Shown piece after piece: positions 13,811-21,222 of a stretch of DNA of 64,000 nucleotides. Origin of the DNA: Nymphaea colorata (taxonomy: Eukaryota > Streptophyta > Magnoliopsida > Nymphaeales > Nymphaeaceae); the NCBI RefSeq assembly GCF_008831285.2, contig NC_045142.1, positions 12,476,716 to 12,540,715 on the forward strand. Reading direction: 5' to 3'. Within the stretch, counting starts at the first letter, position 1; every line of letters begins with the position of its first letter. A program made the translations under genes and the position numbers. The notes beneath the pieces are model-generated. The model searched no databases and was not told the origin of the DNA. It worked only from the letters and a program-made list of their open reading frames with translations.

Positions 13811-14194
13811 GCTATATATATATACAGGCAGCTACCCGACCTTTATATACCAGACTTGATGGGAATCATGTAGGCTGTCCATTTCAATGAGATCAAATGG
13901 TGGAGATTAAATCATTAAATTACAAATATCGAAGCAAGCTGTTTTCCATTAATCCACCAGACCCTTCAAAGGAGGGAGAGAAAGAGAGAGAACACAAATG
14001 AGTTTCCTTAAACAAAACTCATTGCCTCCCAATAGGGATATTTTAGACTCTTGAAAAAACAGCTTTACTTTTATATTTACAACTTAATCTCACGGTCTGA
14101 TCTCCTTGGAAATGATTCCCATCAAAGTCTAGTATATGAGGGTCTGATAATTACCTGTTTTCCTATACATACATACATATATATATATATATAT

Positions 14195-14228
<34 letters not shown>

Positions 14229-15364
14229 ATATTATATATATATATATATATATAACACACATGATCAATTCAACATTGTAAACCTGTAAATGAAATATTT
14301 TCAAACATGTAAGATTTTAAAATTAATGACCTGAATCTATGGACTTCAAAAGTCAAATTAAAATATCCAAAAATTATATATTTTGAATATTCAGATCACA
14401 TCTGCATAATTTGTTTTTTACCCAAAACATCATTAAAAATACCAGGCCAGTCAGACCAGTCCCAAGATAGGGTCGGTATATATATATATATATACACATA
14501 CATATATACGCACACACAAAAACATCATGTATCATTCGAGACAAGGTTTTCCTAGGAGCTTCTTCATGTGGTATTTCTCAGAAAATCTCTCTAAAGTTTT
14601 AAATATTAAACAAAGAAAAAAAATGATAGTTCTCATCATTTTCCTTCAGAATATAATTTCTTAAAGTAAAAAATATATACATATATGTAACATAAAGGTG
14701 ATTGTTTCAAGGAACTTACAAATATTGTCCCAATATGATGATAATTTTGGATATTACCAAGTCATATCGTTTTTTCGCTACACTAATTATAATATTTGGA
14801 CATTCTCAATATTTTTGAGACACGAAATATATATTATATACACACACACACATACACTCACCAGCACACTGACTTTTTCTTATAAATACAGTTATATAGA
14901 TAAATTCTAGATATCCAGACATATGGGATTTCAAAAACTTGTGGATTTCCAATAGGTGCATCAAGCTTGGTAAGAATTTAAAAATCCATAACTTTGACTT
15001 CTTTGGCACATAAAAGTTGATAAAAACATGATCTTTATTCCCTTTTCAGCTTTTTTTTTTCTTCCAACTCCCTGTGTATGTCATATATGTTTGTGATTTC
15101 CAGACCTTACAACATGTATAAATATATATAGGACTTCAATGCTGCCAAGTGCCAGATGTTGTTGGATGGTTAAAATTAAAAAAAAAATTGCTAAAGAACA
15201 GTCACTAAATTGGCAAATGTCATGTTTATAGTGAGGTAAGGTGACAGTTTATGGTGGCTTTAGTAACGATCCATGGTCTTTTCAGCAATGAATTAGAAAT
15301 GTAAACCATCCGGGAGCTATCCAGTAAACAGCAGCATTGACTTTTCCTATCTCTTTCTCTCTCG

Positions 15365-15418
<54 letters not shown>

Positions 15419-15840
15419 ACACACACACACCATCGGGATGGTTCATTTGGCTGCGTGTGAGACAAGCCGGAGCATTCACATGGCCGGAGTATTATATATA
15501 CACACACACTATGAGTATTGAAAGATAAGAAAATGTGGGGATGTGACCTATGCAATTTTTTATAAAATTCTATAGGCATGTGACCTATAAGAGTTGACAG
15601 ATGGTTTATTCAATTTGCAAAAGCTTTTAGAGTAAATCAATAGCTAGAACTTTCATCAAAAATCTGTCCAAAAAAATAATCAGGTGGAAGGTCCCAGAAT
15701 TTTCAGTTATCCTTGGCAAAAGGGCAAGTTTCTGATTTCTCTTCTTAGCAAATGTACAATGATGAAGACATCCTCACCATTAGCTTTGGGAAAAGACATA
15801 AAAGTTCCACAAAGTCCAGTAATCATATCTTGGTTGTCAT

Positions 15841-15897
<57 letters not shown>

Positions 15898-16251
15898 CAT
15901 TAGAAAAAACTGAAAAAAAAAACATGTTTGGAATTTTTGAAGTTCTAAAAACATGCTTTTAAATGAAAGAAGAATGGAAAGAGAAGAAAAAACTTAGGGT
16001 TACAATTGTTTGTATAAAATTTTGTAAGGACAAAAGTGGGAAATTATAGTGTATTTAGGGGCAAGAGGGGATCTTTCTTGCCCTTTATTATTTTGCAAGA
16101 GATACCCAACTCAAAGAGAGAAAAGAAGAAAAAAGGAAAGAGGAGAAAGAAAGATTTAGCCTGTTACTGCATGGAAGAGGAAGAGGGAAGAAAAAAGGAG
16201 AAGAAGAAATCAAAGAAAAGAGGATGAGGTAGGGGCTATATATATATATAC

Positions 16252-16324
<73 letters not shown>

Positions 16325-19300
16325 TGTATGTATGTATGTATATATAATGATCAAATGGTGCTCCCCAAGCTTTTTGCACCCACATGCTCCTTACTGCAAA
16401 TAATCCGATTAAGTAATCAAACTGTCAAACTAATTTGTTGGATTATATCTACATACTGTATTTTAACAAATAAGAACCTTATAAACACATTGTTTCATGT
16501 AAGGAGGATGGTCAAGAGCATGAAAAATAACCCAAGCATCAAAATTTTATGGGTGAAAGAACCATGATTTTATGTCAAAAACATGATTTCTAACAAAAAT
16601 CCACACTGAGTCCATCATCATATACCTGCAGACAGATTATTTGAGTATGCTACGTTAGATATTCCTCAACACTCAACAGTTCTTAGATGGAGACCAATTA
16701 CCTTCCTATTATATTATCTTTTTAGTTGCTGCTCAAATAAACTCTGTTGTTAGAACGAAGAAAAGGGAACAAAAGAAATTAGAGAGCACAAATACAAATG
16801 GATATTTTTAACATATTTATGAATCACTTAGTTTTGAAAGTTGTCCTCAAAAGGTGAATACCAGCCAATTCCAAGGCAAATCCATTGGAAACAAATCCAT
16901 ATAGTCATCGAATAATTTAAGAACATTAATTAAATGAAATTGGAAATAGACATGTTAGCAACAGCATCTGAGTAAACAGCCACCGGAAGTGGGAGAATTT
17001 GGCAAGCTTTGAATAATCATTTGTATGGATAATGCCTCAAATACAAGAATGACTGAGAAAAATTTCAGAAAAGGAAAGAAAAAGTTACAAGGTCTATGCA
17101 ACTAACAATGCAAGCCAAATATTTGGATTACACTAAAGTGATCAGAGTATGATACCGCTTGTGTTTGCAAATAAGGGTGAAAAGGTTATCAGAAATGTGC
17201 AACAATAAAACCAGTAAGAACACAGCATGCACCACTCTTTCAGAAGAAATTTCACATAACATGACATTCTAGCTTTGCCAGTCACCTTTTGAGAACAAAA
17301 AATTTTAAAGTGGAGTTAAGAAAAGTAAAAGGAGACAAAAATATAAACCAGTGCCCAGTACTATTGAAACAGACCTATCATATAACCATACTGAGAACAG
17401 ATAACTGATAAGATATATTCTTGTAGAGATGTTGAACTTTTAACAAGTATAGGGACAAATGAAAGACACAAGTGCTACTAGTTGAAACCATGTGCTGAAT
17501 ATAATTATCAAGAGCTTGAGTTTTACTTTTGATCAGGTAGAGTTGATATAACTGCAATTCTTTGCTCATGTAAACCTAAGATGAAAGGCACTTGTTCCAT
17601 TCTTATTGGCAACAATTAGCTGAAGACTGCTTGAATTTCATTGGAAGCAAGTCCCATTTTTAGTCATCCTGAACTAAAGGTACAGCATACTCATGCATGT
17701 AAGCCTAATACACAAGGTATATGCATGTCAATGGTTGATCCATGAAACAACTGACAGAAACTTGAACAGCTTATACAAAGCTATTCATGATCCATAATAA
17801 TTTTGAAAATCAATTTGGAAGAAGAGAGAGAGGTTGGTGAAGGTTATTTAGATTGCTAATGGCATACCTTTTCTAGAAACTGAACATAGTGTGCAACTCC
17901 ATCTTTAAACTGAGTTCCACCTCCAGGGAAGACGAGGAACTGACCAGAGAGTTTCACCCAGTTCTGGTCCTTCTTATAATCAACAAGCTTTGAGTGAGGC
18001 ACATTATCATACCAAATCTACAATGCATATCAGCAATGACTTTTTAGCTTTCACCTCAATGTGAAGGACCATGAGAAAACCAGCAAGTCAAAAACGAGGT
18101 GACAAGCTTATCAAATAAATAGTTGCTGAAGAAAAAATTGTGACATGAGAGACTACCAAATGCATCGGAAAAAAATACTACCATATATCAACCTAATAAG
18201 AGTGTTGGTTAGTATGTAGACAAAGATGCACTAGACATATATAACATAGCAGTAATAGATAAAGTAAATTAAACAATGGTGCTTTAAGCTGAAACCTGGT
18301 ATTGTTTTCTCCAAACATTAGCATATCTACATGATTGAACTGGTATACTAACCATTAGTTTTCGTGCACCAAAGTTGATGTTTAACATAAAAATGGATGT
18401 GGTTAATGGTGAAACAAAAACAACAATAAAAAAATAAGTAGCCTGTAAGTGCTTTGTCCTGGCAAATGGCTAGTTTTTTGGAAGGTTAACTACGGTTAGA
18501 TGTTTAGGACTCTAATTGTCACAGTTTTGTACTTATATGATCCTGTGCCTATAGAAACATAATAGAAAAAAGGTTAGACACTCTATTGCTTGCCTTCATT
18601 GCTTGACTGCCTAAACACGGCTAACTTGTGACTCATCTAGCAATTTTTTTCCAAGATTTTTTCATTTTTATCTGCCTATGTGAGCAACATTTACCATCAT
18701 ACACACTGGCATAAATAAACTGCTTTTCTCACTTTTATGAATTTTTTCATTGTATATATCATAGAAATTGCTGTCACCAAACTCTATCAACAAGCTACTT
18801 TGCCCTTTTCCCCCCTTATTTTATCATTTTTCTTGGTAGCACAGACTGGGGCTTCTTTGGCAGATTGTACATGAACAAAATTATCAAGTTCATAAGATCT
18901 CCTTCGCTTTTTCTTCTTCTTTTTTTTTTTTTTGCACCTAACATTCTTCTGATGATATGTCTAAACAAGAAAATAAACTGCAGCCTCAATGACGTGTTAA
19001 CACAAATGTAATGAAGGAGCACAGCTTTATAGTGATAAGAACCAGCATGAGTGGCTTGGTCCCACCATGACACAAAGGGAAAAATAATTATTGTTGCAAA
19101 GCCATGGAAAGCATCTCTAAGTAGAGCTTAAAAGAACTAAAAGAAATCGACGTGGATATATGTTAAGGATAACCTACTAAAAATGTTCTTAAACCAATTA
19201 TTTCATAAATAAGAATAATATCTTAGCTGGCAGGCAGGGACAAGGCTATACGTACATAATTTCTTTTAAAAGCAGGAGCATCTTAAAAATTTCATCCGCA

Positions 19301-19707
19301 TCATATGGGATGGGTTGTCAAGTCTTGACTGTGCTGTAAATGGGCACATCATTTGAGGAAGCGAACAATTCTGAAAAAGATGGAAATTGGATATGCATGC
19401 CTAAAACACTTGGCACAACCATATGAAAGCTATTGGTCCAGATTCTAGTGCAGAAGCATGGTCAGAGAGAGAATTCTGGCACAATCAGCTCAAGTCCACA
19501 GATAGGGCAGGAACTAAACAAGATAATCCTGACGAGGGAGCACGTTCTTGATGAAGGAGCACGTACAGGCAGATCTGAATCCTAAGGCAATGACTAAAAT
19601 TAAGGAAGTAGTTGTAGTTCCCTCACTGTAGAAAATAAATATAAATAAATTTGTATCTTTCCTTCTATTCACTGGAACCACCTCTCTCTCTGCAAGTCAT
19701 TGAAGGA

Positions 19708-19745
<38 letters not shown>

Positions 19746-21222
19746 AATATAAATAAATTTGTAATCTTTCTCTCGTTCAAGAACCACTTGTCTCTCTGCA
19801 AGTCATTGAGGGAGAGAGATAGTCGTCTTTGTTCTAGGGGCACACTCTTACTCAGTCAGACCACGTGAAACCCTTTGTGTGTGGAAAAACTCTTCTGATG
19901 ATGAACTGAAACTAATCCAATATCTACATCCAGGGCGGTCACAAATGAAAAAGCGAATTTTGGGGCTTGCACCATTGACAGTTCAAAGGACACTGATTGC
20001 AGAGAAACCGTGAAAATAGATTGTGGGCAGTGAACTATGGCTGGTAAAAAAAATTTGCTCCCATGCACAGCATCATGAAATGTTACAAATTAAAGTTATT
20101 AAAGACGCGCATTTTCTCACAATGAAATACTAAACAAAACTGCACCTTCTGCTAGGCTATACAGCAACAGATTTTGAGGCAAAACGAAGACCAGAGCTCA
20201 AAATTTTAAGATTGTCTTGTAAACTAAAGCAAATGGGAGTGTGAAAGGAGAAACTAAGGCCAGGTTTCAACTAAAAGTTGGTGACATGATGTTAGCAAGA
20301 AAAACGGTTATCCATTTAGAGTTCTAAACTATGAGGAGAAGTAACCTCGCTCAAGAAATATACTAAACAAATGCTATTGCAGGCGCTTTTATATCAGCAG
20401 GTGGCTCGATTAAGATTCTCAAGAAGCTTTTGGCTTCATTGGCTTCAAAGGGCCTCGAGCCTCGACCCTGTTACAATGATCTTTTCATCCGTTTCACATT
20501 CAGGAAGTACGATTGGTTTCAACCAAATAACTAGAAAGAACAGGTTGTTTTTGCTGTTTCACATTAAATCCGTTTGCCAAAAGATCTACACCAATACCAC
20601 CATTACAAATTACGGGGAACCACAAGAGATCTCCTTACCAAAAAACCAATCTCACCATATCTCGGCTTCGAGGCCATGGGACGGGTACCCGGTAACCCTT
20701 CGGCAAACGAACCAAGCACCTCAAACTCGGATTCGGGCAATGCCGTTCCCTGTGCTCCATATGCCGCCTCGACTTCAGTCTCTTGATGGCTCTGTAGTTA
20801 TCAAGGCAGGGAATGTAATCCGCAGCTACTTTCCCACCACAAACTCTCCAGTCCATTTGCAGACCACCATCGTCTTCAGCCGGTGCCACTTCTTCCTCCC
20901 TTGCCGCCTCCATAGATGTCGCCTTCTCCGACGTATTCCTGGGCGTGCTTCTAGGAGTACTCTTGGGCGCAATCACAGGTCTACTCGAGGAAGTCCTCTC
21001 AGACGCTTTTCCCGGTGATGGTACTGCAACGGGGTGATCCGGCGGAGATCCTGTGGCCTGAGAATCACGCACCACTATCATGGTCTGATCCACGTAGATG
21101 TTGCCGTTGGTGGTCAGGAGGAAGAAAGCAGCGACCGCAGCCACGGTGACAAGAGTGGTGACGGCTACAAAGATGAAAGGGAATCTCCATTCCTTGGCAC
21201 GATGAGAAAAAGGCAGAGCCAT
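1..21222 (-). CDS. PMT-type (DUF248) putative S-adenosylmethionine-dependent methyltransferase gene, 5' part, five exons
   Basis: Plant DUF248 family: type II membrane proteins of the Golgi thought to methylate cell-wall pectin. Five exons join in phase on the minus strand: 21222-20656, 18017-17868, 11410-11140, 11023-10913 and 258 to about 84. The product starts with a short cytosolic tail, one membrane segment (about residues 15-37) and a Ser/Pro/Thr-rich stalk. It then shows family blocks DYIPCLDN, HMEHRERHCP, CLVRLPKGY, PWPRSRDM, the SAM motif DVGCGVASFGGYL, FAPKDEHEAQIQ, ALERGIP, HCARCRVHW and NRVLRPGGYFVW. The stalk is short, and wording such as SGIGVVIYQKP and SSWY recalls PMT23-like members from memory. 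The second methyltransferase half lies off the left edge. Introns are 2.6, 6.5, 0.1 and 10.7 kb; the last carries two transposons, both antisense. No broken frame is seen in the five exons, so the gene may be functional. Family assignment is firm, subgroup is inference. Confidence 0.93.
84..258 (-). CDS. PMT gene exon 5 (last exon visible)
   Basis: After a TGCAG acceptor the exon reads CC-ATG, and with the single base carried over from exon 4 gives NAM VTLTTSMCWKIVANKFDKSS, GIGVVIYQKPISSNCYAKRV, NDPPVC and SSW. The family has SxCWK..., YQKPxSxxCY and DPPxC here. I place the donor at 83/82 (TG|GTACGG), because the next exon would then supply the rest of W and the usual YVPL. The open frame runs on to 50 with wording atypical of the family, so a later donor near 55 remains possible. 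Confidence 0.8.
783..1730 (+). other. hAT 5' end: TIR, subterminal repeats, untranslated exon and 5'UTR intron
   Basis: After the TIR come GACACG/CGATAC subterminal repeats, a perfect palindrome (873-905) and GC-rich sequence with three 20-bp tandem copies at 1034-1093 (unit beginning CGACGGCGACCT). A strong donor CAG|GTAAGT at 1119/1120 and acceptor ATCTAG at 1729, two bases before the ATG, define a probable 610-bp 5'UTR intron. Short overlapping ORFs here look non-coding. Confidence 0.6.
1731..3985 (+). CDS. hAT transposase (BED finger, DUF659, hATC dimerisation), two coding exons
   Basis: The coding sequence joins 1731-3724 and 3811-3985 (GT at 3725, TTGTAG at 3810) to give 722 aa. The N-terminal BED-type zinc finger has CNFC with a downstream KAHLL histidine. 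A basic PTKKRKV stretch near residue 121 resembles a nuclear localisation signal. DUF659 follows with SDGWTD (about residue 225) and LITDNAPVC (about 286), giving the expected acidic residues, then SCTVHSLNLAL, the hAT CxxH motif. The C-terminal dimerisation region (about 590-650) has YPTLQYLAFRLL, ATSSCCERNWS and LTSKRAENLVYVH. The second exon adds an acidic tail (EEEEIGENDDLGIDDD). No frameshift or stop is seen. A domesticated host gene is unlikely because it sits between matching TIRs. Confidence 0.9.
4265..4349. repeat. (TA)n followed by (TTTA)n microsatellite
   Basis: About 55 bp of alternating TA (interrupted by one CATG) runs into about eight TTTA units. It begins 8 bp beyond the hAT target duplication. 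Confidence 0.95.
4350..6073. other. Non-coding AT-rich intron sequence
   Basis: No exon-like reading frame, RNA gene or transposon end is recognised on either strand. Stop codons are frequent in all frames. A three-fold AAGTGACCT run sits at about 6013-6040, just before the Copia element. Confidence 0.5.
6079..6353 (+). repeat. 5' LTR of the young Copia element
   Basis: 275 bp, beginning TGTTAGCG and ending GATTCTTACA. A perfect palindrome with 12-bp arms (GGATCGGGTCTG) lies 13 bp inside the left end, in the U3 region. No mismatch to the 3' LTR was noticed when read side by side. Confidence 0.96.
6354..6371 (+). promoter_or_regulatory. Primer-binding site (tRNA-iMet type)
   Basis: TGGTATCAGAGCCAGG lies directly after the LTR. 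TGGTATCAGAGC is the standard plant Copia complement to the 3' end of initiator methionine tRNA. Confidence 0.93.
6409..6573 (+). repeat. GCCCTAA-rich leader before the Copia gag start
   Basis: The untranslated leader contains at least eight scattered GCCCTAA units (mostly TGCCCTAAT) within about 165 bp, spaced irregularly. The unit contains the telomere-like hexamer CCCTAA. Function is unknown. It may be a degenerate minisatellite or an RNA packaging/dimerisation region. Confidence 0.7.
6574..9687 (+). CDS. Copia gag-(integrase C-terminal part)-RT-RNase H polyprotein lacking protease and integrase core
   Basis: Start chosen at 6574 (MDQPTPSLLSS), matching usual Copia gag starts. An upstream in-frame ATG at 6499 would add an atypical Cys-rich 25 aa. 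The 1037-aa frame has gag (NYLTWKRQIVPFI), a CCHC knuckle (CFYCNKRGHVKSEC, about residue 290), then near residue 332 jumps to FGCVCYVHVD...LRNKFQDRVVLC, the region following the integrase core in intact Copia. The protease D-S/T-G, integrase HHCC and DDE catalytic core are absent. RT has YQLDVKNAFLHG and LLIYVDDIVITG (about 711). RNase H has YTDADWAGDPDDRRSVSG (about 879), SSTEAEYRAM and CDNQSA. The stop TAG overlaps the first bases of the 3' LTR. No frameshift, so the deleted frame may be translated, but transposition would need enzymes from another copy. Confidence 0.93.
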   Translation: MDQPTPSLLSSSFLSQLISQKLNHSNYLTWKRQIVPFIKSHRLYGHIDGTTPAPPMYIDREVKKTVVGDQAAGAAAMSEIRFEYETITENNPEYEAWLAHDQSLVAYITSTLSEEVLGGIDDDLTALELWSTLATTYSQVSEARFLQLRRQFQDIKRGTRTVLEYLNEIKSVSDQLAAIGHPVSDKDKVQQALSGLGTDFDIFCTALEVLPILPSFEDLKAKLFQHEASRVQRQNLIPSNSHNVLITGTHALQGNRTRTWIPQAGMGRGILPTPQGMNTTSATSRRVPTCFYCNKRGHVKSECWHNPQNKNNQIRRENKAAAGSASSSSGSNVFGCVCYVHVDVSLRNKFQDRVVLCRFIGYAENYKGYRCYNPKTGRVHISRHVVFDENRLQDPKATSVTLKDKNEVYDTWLHAEILRQGAAMLTEQNEQVVNEPETSVSSSLSSTTSLDSMPSSSQPSEPPTHNRFSGLVYSRRSVPTAVPRQSQLVRHPIDRWVSYNSFSLDFQLFMTEVSKKVEPTSYHNASKEKCWVEAMNEEMAALHECQTWQIVPRPADKNVVGSKWVYKLKYKPDGSIDRYKARLVARGFTQQYGEDYDETFSPVIKMGTIRVIISLAVSYGWPLYQLDVKNAFLHGILKEEVYMEQPPGYTTHDSQKWVCKLHKSLYGLKQASRSWFDRFSHHIQQIGFLRSSLDHSLFIYRTGEATTWLLIYVDDIVITGNSSSHISYVKGILKQEFKMKDLGELRYFLGVELDRTNDSLTLTQHKYTLDVLDRAGMTNCKPITTPSVLNTKLTASDGTAAYSNPTFYRSIVGMLQYLTFTRPDIVYAVNQISQFMHTPTEGHMDAAKRILRYLKATLGDGLVYTKCSNVSLGHSIYTYTDADWAGDPDDRRSVSGFCLFFDSNLICWSSKKQRAVARSSTEAEYRAMAAGTAEASWLCHLLGELNLPIVRSSLLCDNQSAIKIAFNPILHNRTKHIEIDQHFIRQKVEEAEILPTYISTNEQIADLFTKGLTGQHFWDLKNKLCMIKSHAQLEGSC
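9671..9681 (+). promoter_or_regulatory. Polypurine tract of the young Copia element
   Basis: TTGAGGGGAGC immediately precedes the 3' LTR and also encodes the last polyprotein residues (LEGSC). Confidence 0.88.
9682..9956 (+). repeat. 3' LTR of the young Copia element
   Basis: 275 bp, same sequence as 6079-6353 as far as read by eye, followed by the CTTCC target duplication. Confidence 0.96.
9962..10912. other. Non-coding intron sequence right of the Copia element
   Basis: No exon, RNA gene or repeat of note. Short ORFs on both strands show no recognisable family wording. Confidence 0.5.
10913..11023 (-). CDS. PMT gene exon 4
   Basis: This 111-nt exon encodes GKPLLEINRVLRPGGYFVW, SAAPVYRNDPRHTNLWN and ends one base into the next codon. 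Acceptor TTTCAG precedes it and GTTTG follows. Only a 116-bp intron separates it from exon 3, whereas the next intron is about 10.7 kb and contains the hAT and Copia insertions. Confidence 0.92.
11140..11410 (-). CDS. PMT gene exon 3 (SAM-binding motif)
   Basis: The exon encodes HTRVVMDVGCGVASFGGYLL, then DRDVLTMSFAPKDEHEAQIQ, ALERGIPAFLSVIGTQRLTF and DMVHCARCRVHWYGDG. It contains SAM motif I (DVGCGVASFGG). Acceptor CAG lies just above 11410 and donor GTACAC just below 11140. The first seven residues (ILISIKF) are less typical than the family's P-x-IxWG wording but keep frame and spacing. Confidence 0.93.
12549..13011. mobile_element. Small non-autonomous hAT-like element containing microsatellite
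   Basis: Left end ATATGCCACATGGGTACCGG and right end (complement) CTAAGTCACATGGGTGCACC match imperfectly as TIRs and resemble the ends of the hAT element at 783. Flanking 8-mers GATTTATC (12541-12548) and GATTTACG (13012-13019) share six leading bases. The interior has a (CATA)n-(TA)n array and a 13-bp-arm palindrome at 12910-12940 (GCACCCGATTCGG). No transposase is encoded. Confidence 0.6.
12634..12719. repeat. (CATA)n-(TA)n microsatellite
   Basis: About ten CATA units are followed by about 22 TA units, inside the small hAT-like element. Confidence 0.95.
13205..13580. repeat. AT-rich MITE-like repeat, copy A
   Basis: This about 370-bp poly-A/T-rich unit has recognisable landmarks (ATTATACCTGAGAAAAAC, CTTATCTTTTGATGTTTGTG). 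The same landmarks appear in reverse-complement at 29203-29535. The ends recall CTGAAACGTTATTT on one side and a run of A with GCGC/ACGC on the other. No coding capacity. Confidence 0.75.
13775..13808. repeat. (TC)n microsatellite
   Basis: About 16 TC units followed by a short TA run. Confidence 0.95.
14161..14254. repeat. (TA)n compound microsatellite
   Basis: CATA units are followed by four blocks of TA separated by single-base phase breaks (ATTATA). Confidence 0.95.
15366..15430. repeat. (TA)n-(CA)n microsatellite
   Basis: About 25 uninterrupted AT units are followed by CCACACACACACAC. The surrounding ORFs reading IYIYIY are repeat artefacts. Confidence 0.95.
15844..15898. repeat. (TC)n-(TA)n microsatellite
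   Basis: About 16 TC units are followed by about 12 TA units. Confidence 0.95.
16237..16345. repeat. (TA)n-(TATG)n microsatellite
   Basis: About 28 TA units, with early CATA interruptions, are followed by about eleven TATG units. Confidence 0.95.
17868..18017 (-). CDS. PMT gene exon 2
   Basis: The exon is 150 nt, phase 0 at both ends, with TAG acceptor and GTATG donor. It encodes IWYDNVPHSKLVDYKKDQNW followed by VKLSGQFLVFPGGGTQFKDG and HYVQFLEK. These are hallmark DUF248 blocks (NVPH, LVFPGGGTQFK) located between the EHRERHCP region and the SAM-binding motif. Confidence 0.93.
18018..20655 (-). other. PMT intron 1 (2.6 kb)
   Basis: No exon or transposon is recognised. Landmarks are a poly-T tract near 18920 and the duplicated segment with (GA)n described separately. 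Confidence 0.75.
19630..19817. repeat. Imperfect ~90-bp tandem duplication joined by (GA)n
   Basis: AAATAAATATAAATAAATTTGTA begins both halves (about 19634 and 19740) and TCTCTCTGCAAGTCATTGA is shared near their ends (about 19685 and 19792). A (GA)14 array at about 19712-19741 lies at the junction, suggesting slippage or unequal exchange. Confidence 0.85.
20656..21222 (-). CDS. PMT gene exon 1 (start codon, membrane anchor, stalk, first conserved blocks)
   Basis: This exon gives 189 codons from ATG at 21222. It runs MALPFSHRAKEW, a hydrophobic stretch rich in Val/Ala/Phe/Leu, then a low-complexity Ser/Pro/Thr/Arg stalk, and ends in PWPRSRDM immediately before a GTGAG donor at 20655. This start is chosen because it places a short basic tail before the single membrane span, as expected for the type II topology of the family. 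In the family SRDM is followed by IWYxNVPH, which is exactly what exon 2 encodes. Confidence 0.93.

Larger units (their letters stand above)
11411..17867 (-). other. PMT intron 3 (6.5 kb), microsatellite-rich
   Basis: The intron lies between donor GTATGC (below 17868) and acceptor ACCAG (above 11410). It contains a small hAT element, an AT-rich MITE-like repeat and at least six long dinucleotide arrays between 12.6 and 16.4 kb. Sequence at 11411-12540 and 16360-17867 shows nothing recognisable. Confidence 0.8.

Noticed and set aside
15226-15579. ORFs reading IYIYIY/HTHT across microsatellites (also near 4210, 14051, 16088)
   Set aside because: Their length comes from stop-free dinucleotide repeats; no biological protein is supported.
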